Origin: JANNVZ01 sp046153915
GTDB taxonomy: Bacteria; Bacteroidota; Bacteroidia; Flavobacteriales_D; Sanyastnellaceae
Assembly (NCBI GenBank): GCA_046153915.1
Contig: JBJXFC010000154.1
Location: 1-18,989, forward strand
DNA length: 18,989 bases
Reading direction: 5' to 3'
Part shown: positions 1-9,200 of the stretch, in pieces
Layout: each line of letters starts with the position of its first letter
Position numbering within the stretch: the first letter of the stretch is position 1
Translations under genes and position numbers: made by a program
The notes under the pieces: model-generated
What the model saw: only the letters and a program-made list of their open reading frames with translations
The model's database searches: none
What the model was told of the DNA's origin: nothing

Positions 1-821
1 TCGGCAGATTCGTTGCCTTTATTTTGATCTGGTTTTTTCTTATCCGCTTCGGTAGGAAGCACGATTTTGCCCATCACTTTGGGGCCTGCAAGCTTTGCTA
101 CATTAACACGAATAAGTTCTTTTTCCACAGGCGCATCAGGAACAACAGCAACGGGAATTACTGGAGCTATTTGTTCAGGAGCAGGAGTTTCTTCAACTTT
201 TTTCTTGTTTTTCGCAGTTTTTTTCGCTTCTTCAGCAATGGCTGCATCTTCTTCTTCTTTTTTCTTGCGTCCTTTGGTTTTCGGAGAATCCAGAGCGTCG
301 AGGTCAATTTTGCCTACAACACGCACTTCGTTCGGTTTATCTTCAATTACTTCCTGGGCAGGTTCTTCAGACTTTTTCCTGGCAATTTTTTTTGCAGGAA
401 TTTCTGAAATTTCCTCTTCAATTGCTGGTGATTCCACCACAATTGGTGCAACAGGTTTAGGTGGTTCTGGTGCCGGAGGAGCAGGCTTTTCTTTAACCTC
501 AACCTTTCTTTTGAATTTGGAATAATCGATTTCGGGTTCTTCTTCGACCTTATCGAATTCCTTGTTCTTCTTTGCTTCTTCGAGTGTAATGGTAGACCTG
601 GATTCGCGGACTTTTGCTGCAGCTGCGTGAGACTTTTCGTATTCGGCCTTGTCTTTAGCGAATTCCGCAAGAATCATTTCGTAAGCTTCGCCCTCTAACT
701 TGGCCATCGGACTGTCTTCGAGTTTCACTCCTTTTTTGGACAGGAAATCCGTGATGGTTCCTGTACTTACGCCAAGTTCTTTTGCTGCTTTACCTAATCG
801 TGTTGCCTTTGTTTCGGACAT
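1..821 (-). CDS. infB: Translation initiation factor IF-2, N-terminal part (cut by window edge)
   Basis: This is the start of the GTPase that delivers initiator tRNA to the ribosome in the cytoplasm. Only about 273 N-terminal residues are inside the window; the GTPase domain lies beyond the left edge. The reading frame starts MSETKATRLGKAAKELGV and is followed by STGTITDFLSKKGVKL, the small helical IF-2 N-terminal module. A long low-complexity linker rich in Lys, Glu, Pro and Ala follows (about residues 75-235). Near the window edge comes a short motif, NVAKLAGPKVMGKIVLP, of a kind I associate with Bacteroidota IF-2 just before the conserved core. The start ATG at 819-821 has no Shine-Dalgarno sequence, only AT-rich DNA, as is usual in this phylum. 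A strong terminator separates it from nusA, so it may have its own promoter; I could not identify a convincing one in 822-1015. The alternative-frame ORFs here are products of the linker composition. Confidence 0.93.
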   Translation of the reverse strand, partial: MSETKATRLGKAAKELGVSTGTITDFLSKKGVKLEDSPMAKLEGEAYEMILAEFAKDKAEYEKSHAAAAKVRESRSTITLEEAKKNKEFDKVEEEPEIDYSKFKRKVEVKEKPAPPAPEPPKPVAPIVVESPAIEEEISEIPAKKIARKKSEEPAQEVIEDKPNEVRVVGKIDLDALDSPKTKGRKKKEEEDAAIAEEAKKTAKNKKKVEETPAPEQIAPVIPVAVVPDAPVEKELIRVNVAKLAGPKVMGKIVLPTEADKKKPDQNKGNESA

Positions 822-1015
822 AAATTGATATTTGTCACAAACTCAATGGGCCATGCGCAGTATTGGCGGGGGAGCTATATGTCTGCCGATGCTTACTGCT
901 TCATTGCGTTGGAGATTGTGTTTTGCCTTGATAATTTGGTTTTAAAACTGGGCGCAAGTTAGTTCCTTCTGGCTTATTTTCAGCACAAAAGATGGTTGAA
1001 ATGGCCATAAAAAGA

Positions 1016-1044
1016 AAAATGGCACCGTCAAAAGGTGCCATTTT
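1016..1044 (-). terminator. Rho-independent terminator after nusA
   Basis: A perfect 11-bp stem pairs 1016-1026 with 1034-1044 around a 7-base loop. Read on the minus strand the stem is AAAATGGCACC and is followed by TCTTTTT, so it works as an intrinsic terminator about 30 bases past the nusA stop codon. The AT-rich ends of the stem also give a short T run on the plus strand, but no plus-strand gene ends here. Confidence 0.85.
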
Positions 1045-1074
1045 AGGATATTGGAAAGCTATTTTCCTTTGGTA

Positions 1075-2310
1075 TTATTCGAATTCTGATTTGAGAATGC
1101 GTAGCACTTCGTCAACAGTTTCTTCTTCGAGGTCGGTGCGTTTTACGAGTTCATCTTTTGGAATTTCGAGCACTGCGCGGGCAGTATCGCATCCAATGGC
1201 TTTGAGTTCATCGATAATCCAGCTATCGATTTCGTCGCTGAATTCTTCCAAATCCACATCGTCGATGTCGGCCTCATTTTCGCGGTAAACATCGATTTCA
1301 AAGCCGGTAAGACGGCCTGCAAGTTTGATGTTGTTTCCACCTTTACCGATGGCCAGAGAAACCTGGTCGGGTTTGAGGAATACATCTGCTTTGTGGTTTT
1401 CTTTATCCAGGTTGATGCTGCTGATTTTGGCAGGAGCAAGGGCTCTGGTAATAAGCAGTGTTTCGTTGCTTGTATATTGAATTACGTCGATGTTTTCGTT
1501 GCGCAATTCCCGCACGATGGTGTGAATACGTGCGCCTTTAACGCCCACACATGCACCAACGGGATCGATGCGGTCATCGTAGCTTTCTACGGCTACTTTG
1601 GCGCGTTCTCCCGGTTCACGAACGATTTTCTTGACAGTGATAAGTCCATCGAATACCTCTGGCACTTCCTGTTCGAAGAGTTTCTCCAGGAATTCAGGAG
1701 CGGTGCGGCTAAGGATGATCTGCGGGGTGTTGTTGCGCATATCAACTTTATAGACCACGGCACGGATGGTGTCTCCTTTTTTGTAGAAGTCGGTTGGGAT
1801 CTGCTGATCTTTTGGCAGGATCAATTCGTTGTCTTCGTCGTCGAGAACAAGCATTTCTTTTTTCCAAACCTGATAGACTTCACCTGTGATGATTTCACCT
1901 ACACGCTCGCGGTATTTTTGATAGAGATGGTCTTTTTCCAACTCCATAATACGCGATTGGAGATTCTGACGCATGGCCAGGATGTTGCGGCGACCGAAGT
2001 CTTCGATTTTGATTTCTTCGATCAATTCTTCGCCCACATCGAGATCATCTACCACCTTGCGGGCGAGACTTACTTCGATCTGTGCCACTTCGTCGTCGAG
2101 TTCACCATCGGGCACTACTTCGCGGGTGCGGATAATCTCGAGGTCACCACGATCTGGGTTGATGATGATATCGAAACCATCGTCGGCACCCCATCTTTTG
2201 AGGATCATTCCACGGAATACATCATCGAGGATGCGGTTCATGGTTTCACGGTCAATGTTCTTCAACTCCTTAAAGTCTCCGAACGCGTCCATTAAATTTA
2301 CACCTTTCAT
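1075..2310 (-). CDS. nusA: Transcription termination/antitermination factor NusA
   Basis: NusA binds RNA polymerase and nascent RNA and modulates pausing, termination and antitermination. The 411 residues fit the usual Bacteroidota length. Domains in order are the polymerase-binding N-terminal domain (about 8-130), the S1 domain (about 135-205), KH1 with its GVKG loop at 256-259 inside the conserved DPVGACVG context, and KH2 with GKGG at 322-325 (DQVSLAIGKGGNNIKLAGRL). A short acidic linker then leads to one helix-hairpin-helix-like C-terminal unit (about 365-411). The first Met is preferred over Met7 because homologues I recall carry about seven residues before the conserved SF/AF-x-(E/D)FK segment. 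It lies 117 bases downstream of rimP on the same strand, as in the classical rimP-nusA-infB operon, but unlike the classical operon it is followed by a strong terminator. Confidence 0.97.
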   Translation of the reverse strand: MKGVNLMDAFGDFKELKNIDRETMNRILDDVFRGMILKRWGADDGFDIIINPDRGDLEIIRTREVVPDGELDDEVAQIEVSLARKVVDDLDVGEELIEEIKIEDFGRRNILAMRQNLQSRIMELEKDHLYQKYRERVGEIITGEVYQVWKKEMLVLDDEDNELILPKDQQIPTDFYKKGDTIRAVVYKVDMRNNTPQIILSRTAPEFLEKLFEQEVPEVFDGLITVKKIVREPGERAKVAVESYDDRIDPVGACVGVKGARIHTIVRELRNENIDVIQYTSNETLLITRALAPAKISSINLDKENHKADVFLKPDQVSLAIGKGGNNIKLAGRLTGFEIDVYRENEADIDDVDLEEFSDEIDSWIIDELKAIGCDTARAVLEIPKDELVKRTDLEEETVDEVLRILKSEFE

Positions 2311-2390
2311 TTTATTGGTATTTGGTATGGAGATGTGACACCTTCGGTGTCTTTTACTTATTGTTATTTTTTAAATCTCTAAATTCTTTT

Positions 2391-2430
2391 GTCTCTTGTC
2401 TAGAGTCTAGCGTCTAGTATCTGGCGTCTA
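2391..2430. repeat. Degenerate heptamer tandem repeat GTCTAGN
   Basis: Five consecutive 7-base units plus a partial sixth can be read on the plus strand: GTCTCTT, GTCTAGA, GTCTAGC, GTCTAGT, ATCTGGC, GTCTA. The array fills part of the rimP-nusA spacer and its last unit supplies the rimP stop codon (TAG on the minus strand, 2428-2430). It would be transcribed within the rimP-nusA message. Its function is unknown. Confidence 0.8.
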
Positions 2431-2895
2431 TTTAAAACTAATCACCACCTTCGCCTCTTTAATCTGCTCAAACGGAATTTCGATGCTTCGTTCCACCCAC
2501 TTTTTCCCTTTTTTTCCTTCCACTTCTTCTTTGTTTTTGGTCAGGAGAGCTACTCCGTGATCGCTTACATTGGTAAGAAGTCCTTCCGTTTTGGCATTGT
2601 CAAGCGTCTTTACATTTAACGAACGACCTATGTTTTTTACATATTGACGTTTTACTTTCAGCGGTTTTGAGAGATCCGGAGAAGAAACATCCAAGCCATA
2701 ATCGATCAATTCGCGATCGATGTTTTTCAGGATATGGCGATGAATTTCGGTGCACGCTTCGATTGTGATACCGCTGTCTGCATCCATGGTCACATCCACC
2801 AGATTTCCCGGTCTTACATCCACTTCCACGATGAACATATCGCTACCAGCGATTTTTTCTTCGATGAGTCGGGTAATGTTTTCCTTTGTAATCAT
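2428..2895 (-). CDS. rimP: Ribosome maturation factor RimP
   Basis: RimP is a cytoplasmic assembly factor for the 30S ribosomal subunit. The 155 residues match the family length. Residues 1-75 form the alpha/beta N-terminal domain, with the strand pattern FIVEVDVRPGNLVDVTMDAD. The family signature appears as LDVSSPDLSKPLKVKRQYVK (residues 68-87), where many members have VSSPG-(L/I)-(D/E)-RPL. The C-terminal SH3-like domain follows to the Lys-rich loop at about 120-135 and the closing strand EAKVVISFK. The start ATG at 2893-2895 is preceded by AAGGA five bases upstream, an unusually clear ribosome binding site for this window. The stop codon lies inside the heptamer repeat. It is the first gene of the nusA cluster and has a leader carrying a terminator-like hairpin. 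Confidence 0.95.
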   Translation of the reverse strand: MITKENITRLIEEKIAGSDMFIVEVDVRPGNLVDVTMDADSGITIEACTEIHRHILKNIDRELIDYGLDVSSPDLSKPLKVKRQYVKNIGRSLNVKTLDNAKTEGLLTNVSDHGVALLTKNKEEVEGKKGKKWVERSIEIPFEQIKEAKVVISFK

Positions 2896-2933
2896 GCGTT
2901 CCTTCTAATTTTTTGGCAGTTTATACCAAAGAA

Positions 2934-2956
2934 AAGAGGGGCTTGAGACCCCTCTT
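2934..2956 (-). promoter_or_regulatory. Terminator-like hairpin in the rimP leader (possible attenuator)
   Basis: Bases 2934-2941 pair perfectly with 2949-2956 (8 bp, five of them G-C) around a 7-base loop. On the minus strand the stem is followed by TTCTTTGG, a short U-rich tract. It lies between the predicted promoter (2988-3019) and the rimP start codon (2895), so it is in the transcribed leader. This is the arrangement expected of a transcription attenuator. Its use as an attenuator is inferred; the hairpin itself is plain in the sequence. Confidence 0.6.
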
Positions 2957-2987
2957 CACATTGTACTAGTACGTGCCAAAAGCGGTG

Positions 2988-3019
2988 CGAATATAGGAGG
3001 AATTTTGAAAATCTACAAA
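2988..3019 (-). promoter_or_regulatory. Bacteroidota-type promoter for rimP
   Basis: On the minus strand TTTG (3016-3019) is separated by 20 bases from TATATTCG (2988-2995). This matches the known Bacteroidota sigma-A pattern TTTG-N19/20-TAnnTTTG with one mismatch. The start point would fall near 2981-2984, giving a leader of about 90 bases that contains the hairpin at 2934-2956. Confidence 0.7.
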
Positions 3020-3142
3020 TTTTCCAGGGCACTGTAGCTAAAAAAGGCAAAGCCGAAAGCCAAAGCCAATGAATTAAAGGGTTTCACAATCAATTTCAAA
3101 GGTGGGAAATGCACTTTTAGAATTAAAATCAAGGGAGATTTA

Positions 3143-3162
3143 TGGAATTATCTGGAATTATG
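3143..3162. repeat. 10-bp tandem duplication upstream of the first surface gene
   Basis: TGGAATTATC is followed directly by TGGAATTATG, two 10-base units differing only in the last base, 25 bases before the start codon of the gene at 3187. No Bacteroidota -7/-33 pair could be placed on the plus strand in 3020-3186. The same interval also holds a short run of AAAGCC units around 3047-3068. The duplication may be part of the promoter or a chance repeat. Confidence 0.4.
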
Positions 3163-3186
3163 CATCAAGCCAATTAAATCCTTAAT

Positions 3187-6183
3187 ATGGCTAGGCTATC
3201 CTGTTTCCTGTTGCTGTTTTTAATTTTCGCAAACGGATATTCCCAATTATCAAGTCCATCAGTCATTGCCAATCCAATTTCCGGGCAGAATGAAATGTTT
3301 CCTATGGATATAGATGGTGATGGAGATTTGGATATAATTACAACCAATGGCGGTGGTGTGAACAATTATCTCTATTACAACAATGGATATAGGGCTACAG
3401 AATTTCAGGCATATATAAACGATGGATCAGGAAATTTTAGTGCAGCTCCACTGATTACCCTCGAGTCAAATTCGCTTTGGGATTTTGGTGATGCAGACGG
3501 CGATGGTCGTCTGGACATGCTATATGCAGATAGCACCCATATTTATTACTTGCATCAACTTAACAATATAACTTTTGACGTCCCTGAATTGGTCTATGAA
3601 GTGCCAGCCGGTCTTGATTGTGCGGTCCTGGAAAATCACGGTCAACTTTTTCCTTCGGAAGTGATGAGAATTGGAATAGGCGATATGGACAATGATGGAG
3701 ATGGCGACCTGGTTTTTTCTGCGGGCACAATGCTCTGTGCAAACGACAATCTGGCATATCCGCAAGAGCAGCGTTTGTATTCTATCAAGCGAAATGTAAA
3801 CAGCTTCGATGAACCAAATTTTTTTAGTGATCCTTTTTATTTGGCGAATTCGAACAATGCTGGTGGAATCAATATAATGGATGTCAATGAAGATGGACTA
3901 AATGATATTGTTCATCTCCAGGGCCCTGATATCGGATTTTGGGAAATGATCATTTATTTTGGAACTGATGATCCTGCTGTTTTCGAGCCATCACCAGGCA
4001 GCTCGGCAGATGAAATAGTTTTTCAGGACATGGATAATCTTCCTGGAATTGAAGCTTTCTCGTTTTCTAATCACGATGCTACTCAAAGTTTATGGGAAGT
4101 ATCTTATTGGAATACTTCTGTTTACTTTGATCTGTCTCTGTCCTTCGAAATGGATTATGAGAATGTATCCACGGCTCGATTTGACCTTGTGGATTTATAC
4201 GACGATCAGTTGGGTGATGTTGTGGTAATCGATGAAGATGGAGTGCTACAGCTGTTTCAGAATCAGGACAACACATATCCATTTATCGATACTGTTTTTT
4301 TTGACACCGGAATCTCCAATTCATTCAATTTGAGAAGTGGTGATGTGAATAACGACGGAACCGAAGATATGCTCATCATGGACGAGGGTCACATCTATGT
4401 ACTTTGGGGTGAGGCTTCAGTAACTGCTCCACCATTGATTTCTGCCGAAATGTTCTATGACTTTGACTTGGACGGTTTGAAAGACCCAGATGAGTCAGAC
4501 GTTCCTTATGGAGCTCTCAACTTAAATGGTCTTCAGACATTTTATACGAATGCCATGGGTGTTGTTTCTTTTACATTACCAGATGGAAATTATGTATTAA
4601 GTGCGCCGCTTGATAGCGAATTGCTCACATGGAGTACCTCACAATCATATACTTTTCAACTGATCGAAGGAATGTCAGACACCACCTTTTATTTTGGCCT
4701 TATTCCAAATGGTCAATTGGTGGACAGCATTGATTGTATTCTAAATTCTTCATCTGGAATATGCAATTCATTTACAAATCACAGCATCATTGCACGAAAT
4801 GAAGGCAACACGGTATTAGGCGGTCAGATAACATATGAGCTGGACACAGAACATTCGTTTATCAATGCGGCGCCTTCTCCTACTTCTATTTTGGGCAATG
4901 TATACGTTTGGGAATATGACAACTTGTTTCCATTGGATCAATTTTCAATATTGATTGAAGTTTCGGCCACATCGAGCGATGATATCAATTCACTTGTTCA
5001 AAATACAGCGACAATCACAGCAACGGATGAGACTTACAACGTAACAGCAAGCGATACCGATAGCGATAATTATTTTGTAACATGTGCCTACGACCCCAAT
5101 GACATAACTGAACACAACGGCTACACTGAACAAGGTTTCGTTTTAGATGGGGATGAATTGGAATACACTATCCGATTTCAAAATACAGGCAATGCACCAG
5201 CGACCAATGTGCGCATCGAAAATCAGTTGAATGATCTTTTGAATCGGAACACGCTGCAACCAATCGCATGGTCGAACAATTTTGATCTCATTATCGATGA
5301 AACAGGTAAGGCTATTTTTACTTTTCCGAATATCAATCTACCCGATTCTGTGAGCAATGAGCCGGAGAGTCATGGTTTTGTGACGTATCGCATTTATCCT
5401 TTATTGGGCCTCGCACCGATGACAGTTATTGAAAACACCGCTGAGATTTATTTTGATTTTAATCCTGCAGTGGTAACCAATACAGAGATCAATAACATCT
5501 ATGATTGCGCAGATTTGCAGCAAGCATCTGTCGGCGAATCATCTGTTTGCTCAGGCGAAGAAATATTGTGCGGCAATAACGCAATATGGATCGAAAATCT
5601 CACATGGAGTTTTGAAGGGATTGATGTCGGAACAGGAAACTACACGCACACAGTAGATGAAAGCGGAACGCTCACAATGCACGTTTCAAACGCGCTTTGC
5701 GTGTACACACAAGATTTCGAACTTGTTGCATTCAATGTTGAAGCAATTATTTCTTGGAGTGAATATATTCTGACTGCAACGGAAGCCGCCAGCTATCAAT
5801 GGTATTTGAATGGAAATGAAATTCCCGGTGCAACAGGGCAAAATTATGAAATCACTGAAACAGGAAATTATAGTGTTATGATTATGGATATAAATGGATG
5901 TGATGATGTGAGTGATCAAGTGATGGCTACTTATACCGGTGTCACAGAACGAAATGAGTTGAACCTTTCCGTTTACCCGAATCCTGCGAGAGAAGTGTTG
6001 TACATATCCGTTCCTGAAAGTTTATTAGGTAAGGATTTGATAATTACAAACGGACTTGGTCAGGTGGTGCACAATTGCGGTCAAGCAAAATCAAAACTGA
6101 CTGAAGTCATTTGTACAGATTTGGCCGCTGGATTTTACATAGTGAAAATTGGAAATGAAAAGCATTCAGTTATTCTCAAGTAA
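3187..6183 (+). CDS. Secreted FG-GAP/VCBS-repeat protein with DUF7619-like domain and T9SS sorting domain
   Basis: This is a 998-residue exported protein, probably anchored at or released from the cell surface. It starts with a signal peptide (MARLSCFLLLFLIFANGYS, cleavage before Gln20). The N-terminal half carries FG-GAP/VCBS-type repeats with Asp-rich loops, for example DIDGDGDLDII (about 40-50), DADGDGRLD (about 102), DMDNDGDGD (about 167), DVNEDGLND (about 234) and DVNNDGTED (about 386). These are typical of calcium-binding beta-propellers. An SdrD_B-like segment follows at about 419-498 (FYDFDLDGLKDPDES), then DUF11-like strands (about 511-632), a DUF7619-like domain beginning CAYDPND (about 633-775), an Ig-like segment with YQWYLNGNEI (about 800-915) and a type A sorting domain starting SVYPNPA and ending VILK. 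Only 24 bases separate it from its paralogue downstream, so the two are probably co-transcribed. Ligand unknown; adhesion is a guess. Confidence 0.9.
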   Translation: MARLSCFLLLFLIFANGYSQLSSPSVIANPISGQNEMFPMDIDGDGDLDIITTNGGGVNNYLYYNNGYRATEFQAYINDGSGNFSAAPLITLESNSLWDFGDADGDGRLDMLYADSTHIYYLHQLNNITFDVPELVYEVPAGLDCAVLENHGQLFPSEVMRIGIGDMDNDGDGDLVFSAGTMLCANDNLAYPQEQRLYSIKRNVNSFDEPNFFSDPFYLANSNNAGGINIMDVNEDGLNDIVHLQGPDIGFWEMIIYFGTDDPAVFEPSPGSSADEIVFQDMDNLPGIEAFSFSNHDATQSLWEVSYWNTSVYFDLSLSFEMDYENVSTARFDLVDLYDDQLGDVVVIDEDGVLQLFQNQDNTYPFIDTVFFDTGISNSFNLRSGDVNNDGTEDMLIMDEGHIYVLWGEASVTAPPLISAEMFYDFDLDGLKDPDESDVPYGALNLNGLQTFYTNAMGVVSFTLPDGNYVLSAPLDSELLTWSTSQSYTFQLIEGMSDTTFYFGLIPNGQLVDSIDCILNSSSGICNSFTNHSIIARNEGNTVLGGQITYELDTEHSFINAAPSPTSILGNVYVWEYDNLFPLDQFSILIEVSATSSDDINSLVQNTATITATDETYNVTASDTDSDNYFVTCAYDPNDITEHNGYTEQGFVLDGDELEYTIRFQNTGNAPATNVRIENQLNDLLNRNTLQPIAWSNNFDLIIDETGKAIFTFPNINLPDSVSNEPESHGFVTYRIYPLLGLAPMTVIENTAEIYFDFNPAVVTNTEINNIYDCADLQQASVGESSVCSGEEILCGNNAIWIENLTWSFEGIDVGTGNYTHTVDESGTLTMHVSNALCVYTQDFELVAFNVEAIISWSEYILTATEAASYQWYLNGNEIPGATGQNYEITETGNYSVMIMDINGCDDVSDQVMATYTGVTERNELNLSVYPNPAREVLYISVPESLLGKDLIITNGLGQVVHNCGQAKSKLTEVICTDLAAGFYIVKIGNEKHSVILK

Positions 6184-6207
6184 AATATACCTTTAATAAA
6201 TAAACAG

Positions 6208-9200
6208 ATGAAAAAAGTCTTTACCGGTTTTTGTGCACTCATGCTTTCTTCTTTTGCACAAGCCCAAATTGGAACGCCTGTAGAAATAGCCTTGACTCCT
6301 GATCCCGCTTTGCAGTTTGAATTTCGCGATTTTGAAGGTGATGGCGATATGGATATGTTGTATGGCGAAGCGTTGGCATTTTATTACGGTGGACCCGAGA
6401 CAACCGAAGCCGTCGTAATTGAGAATGTCGGCGGTGGGTTATTTCAAACACATGTTTTGACCGGAATGCAAGGTGTATTCTGCGATATTGATGGTGATGG
6501 TCTATTGGATTTGTTGAATGCTTATGATTCTTATACAATTTATTACAAGAGAAATTTAGGCAACTACCTATTCGCAGCTGACGTAGTCGTCTTCACCGTG
6601 CCTCAGGCTGGTTTGGATATGGGCTCTGTTGACTTCTGGAGCTTAGGTGCAGGTGATTTGGACAATGATGGTGATGATGAAATTATTATTACAAGTGATG
6701 AAATTGATCTTGATGGTGATGGCGATTATTTTAATAACTGGGGACCAACTATTGGTGTGATATATATGACGGCGCCAGATGTCTTCGCTGACCCTATTTA
6801 CTTCATTCCGGGAGGAGATTTAGACAATGTCTCTGTTGGGATATTTACATGGTACAGTTATATGACACCATTTAATTTTAAAGTATTGGATTATAACAGT
6901 GATGGGTACAACGACTTGATTGTTGATTGGTCTGATTTGAGCTGGGAAATGGGTGTGTTTTATGGTCAGCCAGACGGTTCTTTCACCGGAGAAAAAGTTT
7001 ATCACTATTTGCATTGGTATAGTCATTACAGTTTAGAAAATTTAGACAATCAAAATGGTCTGGATCTTACATCAACTTGTTATGATTGTAGTGGAAATTT
7101 TGGGGATCCATTTCTTGTCTTTGACAAAGAATTATTTGGTCCAAATAATCAAATATCAAATGCCGAATATATTGGATTTGAAGATAACGCTGACTATACA
7201 GGTGTTGTTTCAGTTAATGGACATGCCACAAATCCTCAAGGAGTGAATCTGGATGGCGATCCCTTGAATGAAATCATTTACTTTCATAGTGACGGGCATT
7301 TTTATGTGTTTGATGATGTTGACAATTTAGAGATAGATACAATACCCCAAGGCTTGGCTAGCCTTTATACTACGCCCTTTTATTCTGGTGAGTTGATTGA
7401 ACTTCCTCCTATTGAACAAGTAGAGGTGATGGATATTGACAATAACGGCACAGAAGAGTTTATTTTTATTTGCCAAGGTCATGTTTATATGGCTCCCGTT
7501 GTTCCTTTCCCAACAGATCTTGCGACCATTCAGGTGAACTTATTTATTGATGCGAATGAAAACGGAATACTTGATTCAGGTGAGTCGCCTTTTGTGAACG
7601 ATTGGATCCATATCAATCCGCAAGATCACGATTTATTCATCAATTCAAATCAATATGAAATGGAGGTAGCTTACGGCACCTATACAATTGACTATTCCCC
7701 AGCAAACTCTCTTTACCAATATTATGTTTCTAACTATCCGAATTGGATGCTCACTTCTCCGGGATCGGTTACAGTAACTGTTGATGCGTTAAATAACGTT
7801 GCTCAGGTAAATTTTGGTGTATTTACTTCGGATCCGTTGGTTTCTCAGGCCGAAATTTTTGCTGCTGATTATTCTTACGTGGCTTGCACTTCCATTTATA
7901 ATAATGAATACATTACTTATTCCAATACTGGCAATGTGCCTGCTCAGGGAACAATTACCTATGTCATGGATAGTCAAAAAACCTTTGTGAGCGCCTATCC
8001 AGCGCCTTCAAGTATTGTTGGTAATGTCATACAATGGGAATTCGCGGACCTGGGAATTGCTGAATGGGCCTCGATAACAATCAGTTCTAGCGGAATAACT
8101 GTGGCCGACATAGGAAGCACAATCACCAACACAGCCACAATAGTTCTTCACGATGGATTGGGTAACGATATATTCACAGACAGTTCTTCTTTTAGCGCAG
8201 TGGTAACCTGTGCATATGACCCCAACGACATCACAGAACACAATGGATTTACGGATCAGGGCTACATTCTCGACGGCGATCAACTCGAATACACCATCCG
8301 CTTTCAAAACACGGGCAATGCTCCTGCAACAAATGTGCTTATCGAAAATCAGTTGAGTGATCTTTTAAATCGGAACACGCTTCAACCCATAGCGTGGTCG
8401 CACAATTTTGATCTCATGATCGACGAAACAGGAAAGGCCATTTTTACTTTTTCGAATATCAATCTACCCGATTCTGTGAGCAATGAGCCGGAGAGCCATG
8501 GTTTTGTGAAGTATCGTATACTCCCTTTATCGGGACTCCCGCCAATGACGGTTATTGAAAACACGGCAGAGATTTATTTTGATTTTAATCCAGCAGTGGT
8601 TACCAATACAGAGATCAACACCATCTATGATTGCAACGATTTGTCGCAGACCACCATCAGTGCCACCGAAGCATGTGCAGGTGAAATAATTGCTGCATCC
8701 AACAACGGACAATGGATAGAAGCAGCGTCTTGGAATTACAATGAACAGATTCAGAGTGGTGTTTCTATTGATCTAACACTTGATGAAAGTGGAGTGCTTT
8801 CCATGACTGCATCGAATTCACTGTGCAGCTTTGAACAACAATGGACGCTGAATGTAATTTCAACAGAGGCAAATTTTGCAGCAAATGGAAATGTTTTGAC
8901 AGCAAATGATGGAGAAACTTTCGAATGGTATTTGAATGGAATGCCTATAGAAAATGCCACCCAACAGACATATGAAATCTCCCAGACCGGCAGTTATCAG
9001 GTGATGGTAACGAATGCTCAGGGATGCGCGGAAATAAGCAATTCAACTCAGGTAACCTATACCGGAATTCCGGTGTTCTCTCTCAGCGAATCTTACCTTT
9101 ATCCTAACCCGATGAGGGATCAGGCCACGCTTAAATTGCCTGAAGGTACCTGGGTTGTTTCTGTTTTTGATGTGTATGGCAGTTTAATTTACAATCATCC

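Noticed and set aside
67..525. 152-residue Ser-rich plus-strand frame across infB
   Set aside because: It is the complement of the low-complexity Lys/Glu/Ala linker of IF-2; the minus-strand frame matches IF-2 at both ends.
1393..2295. 300-residue open frame on the plus strand across nusA
   Set aside because: It is antisense to the well-supported nusA gene, has no recognisable domain, and its Phe-rich composition is what the complement of an Asp/Glu/Lys-rich gene gives.
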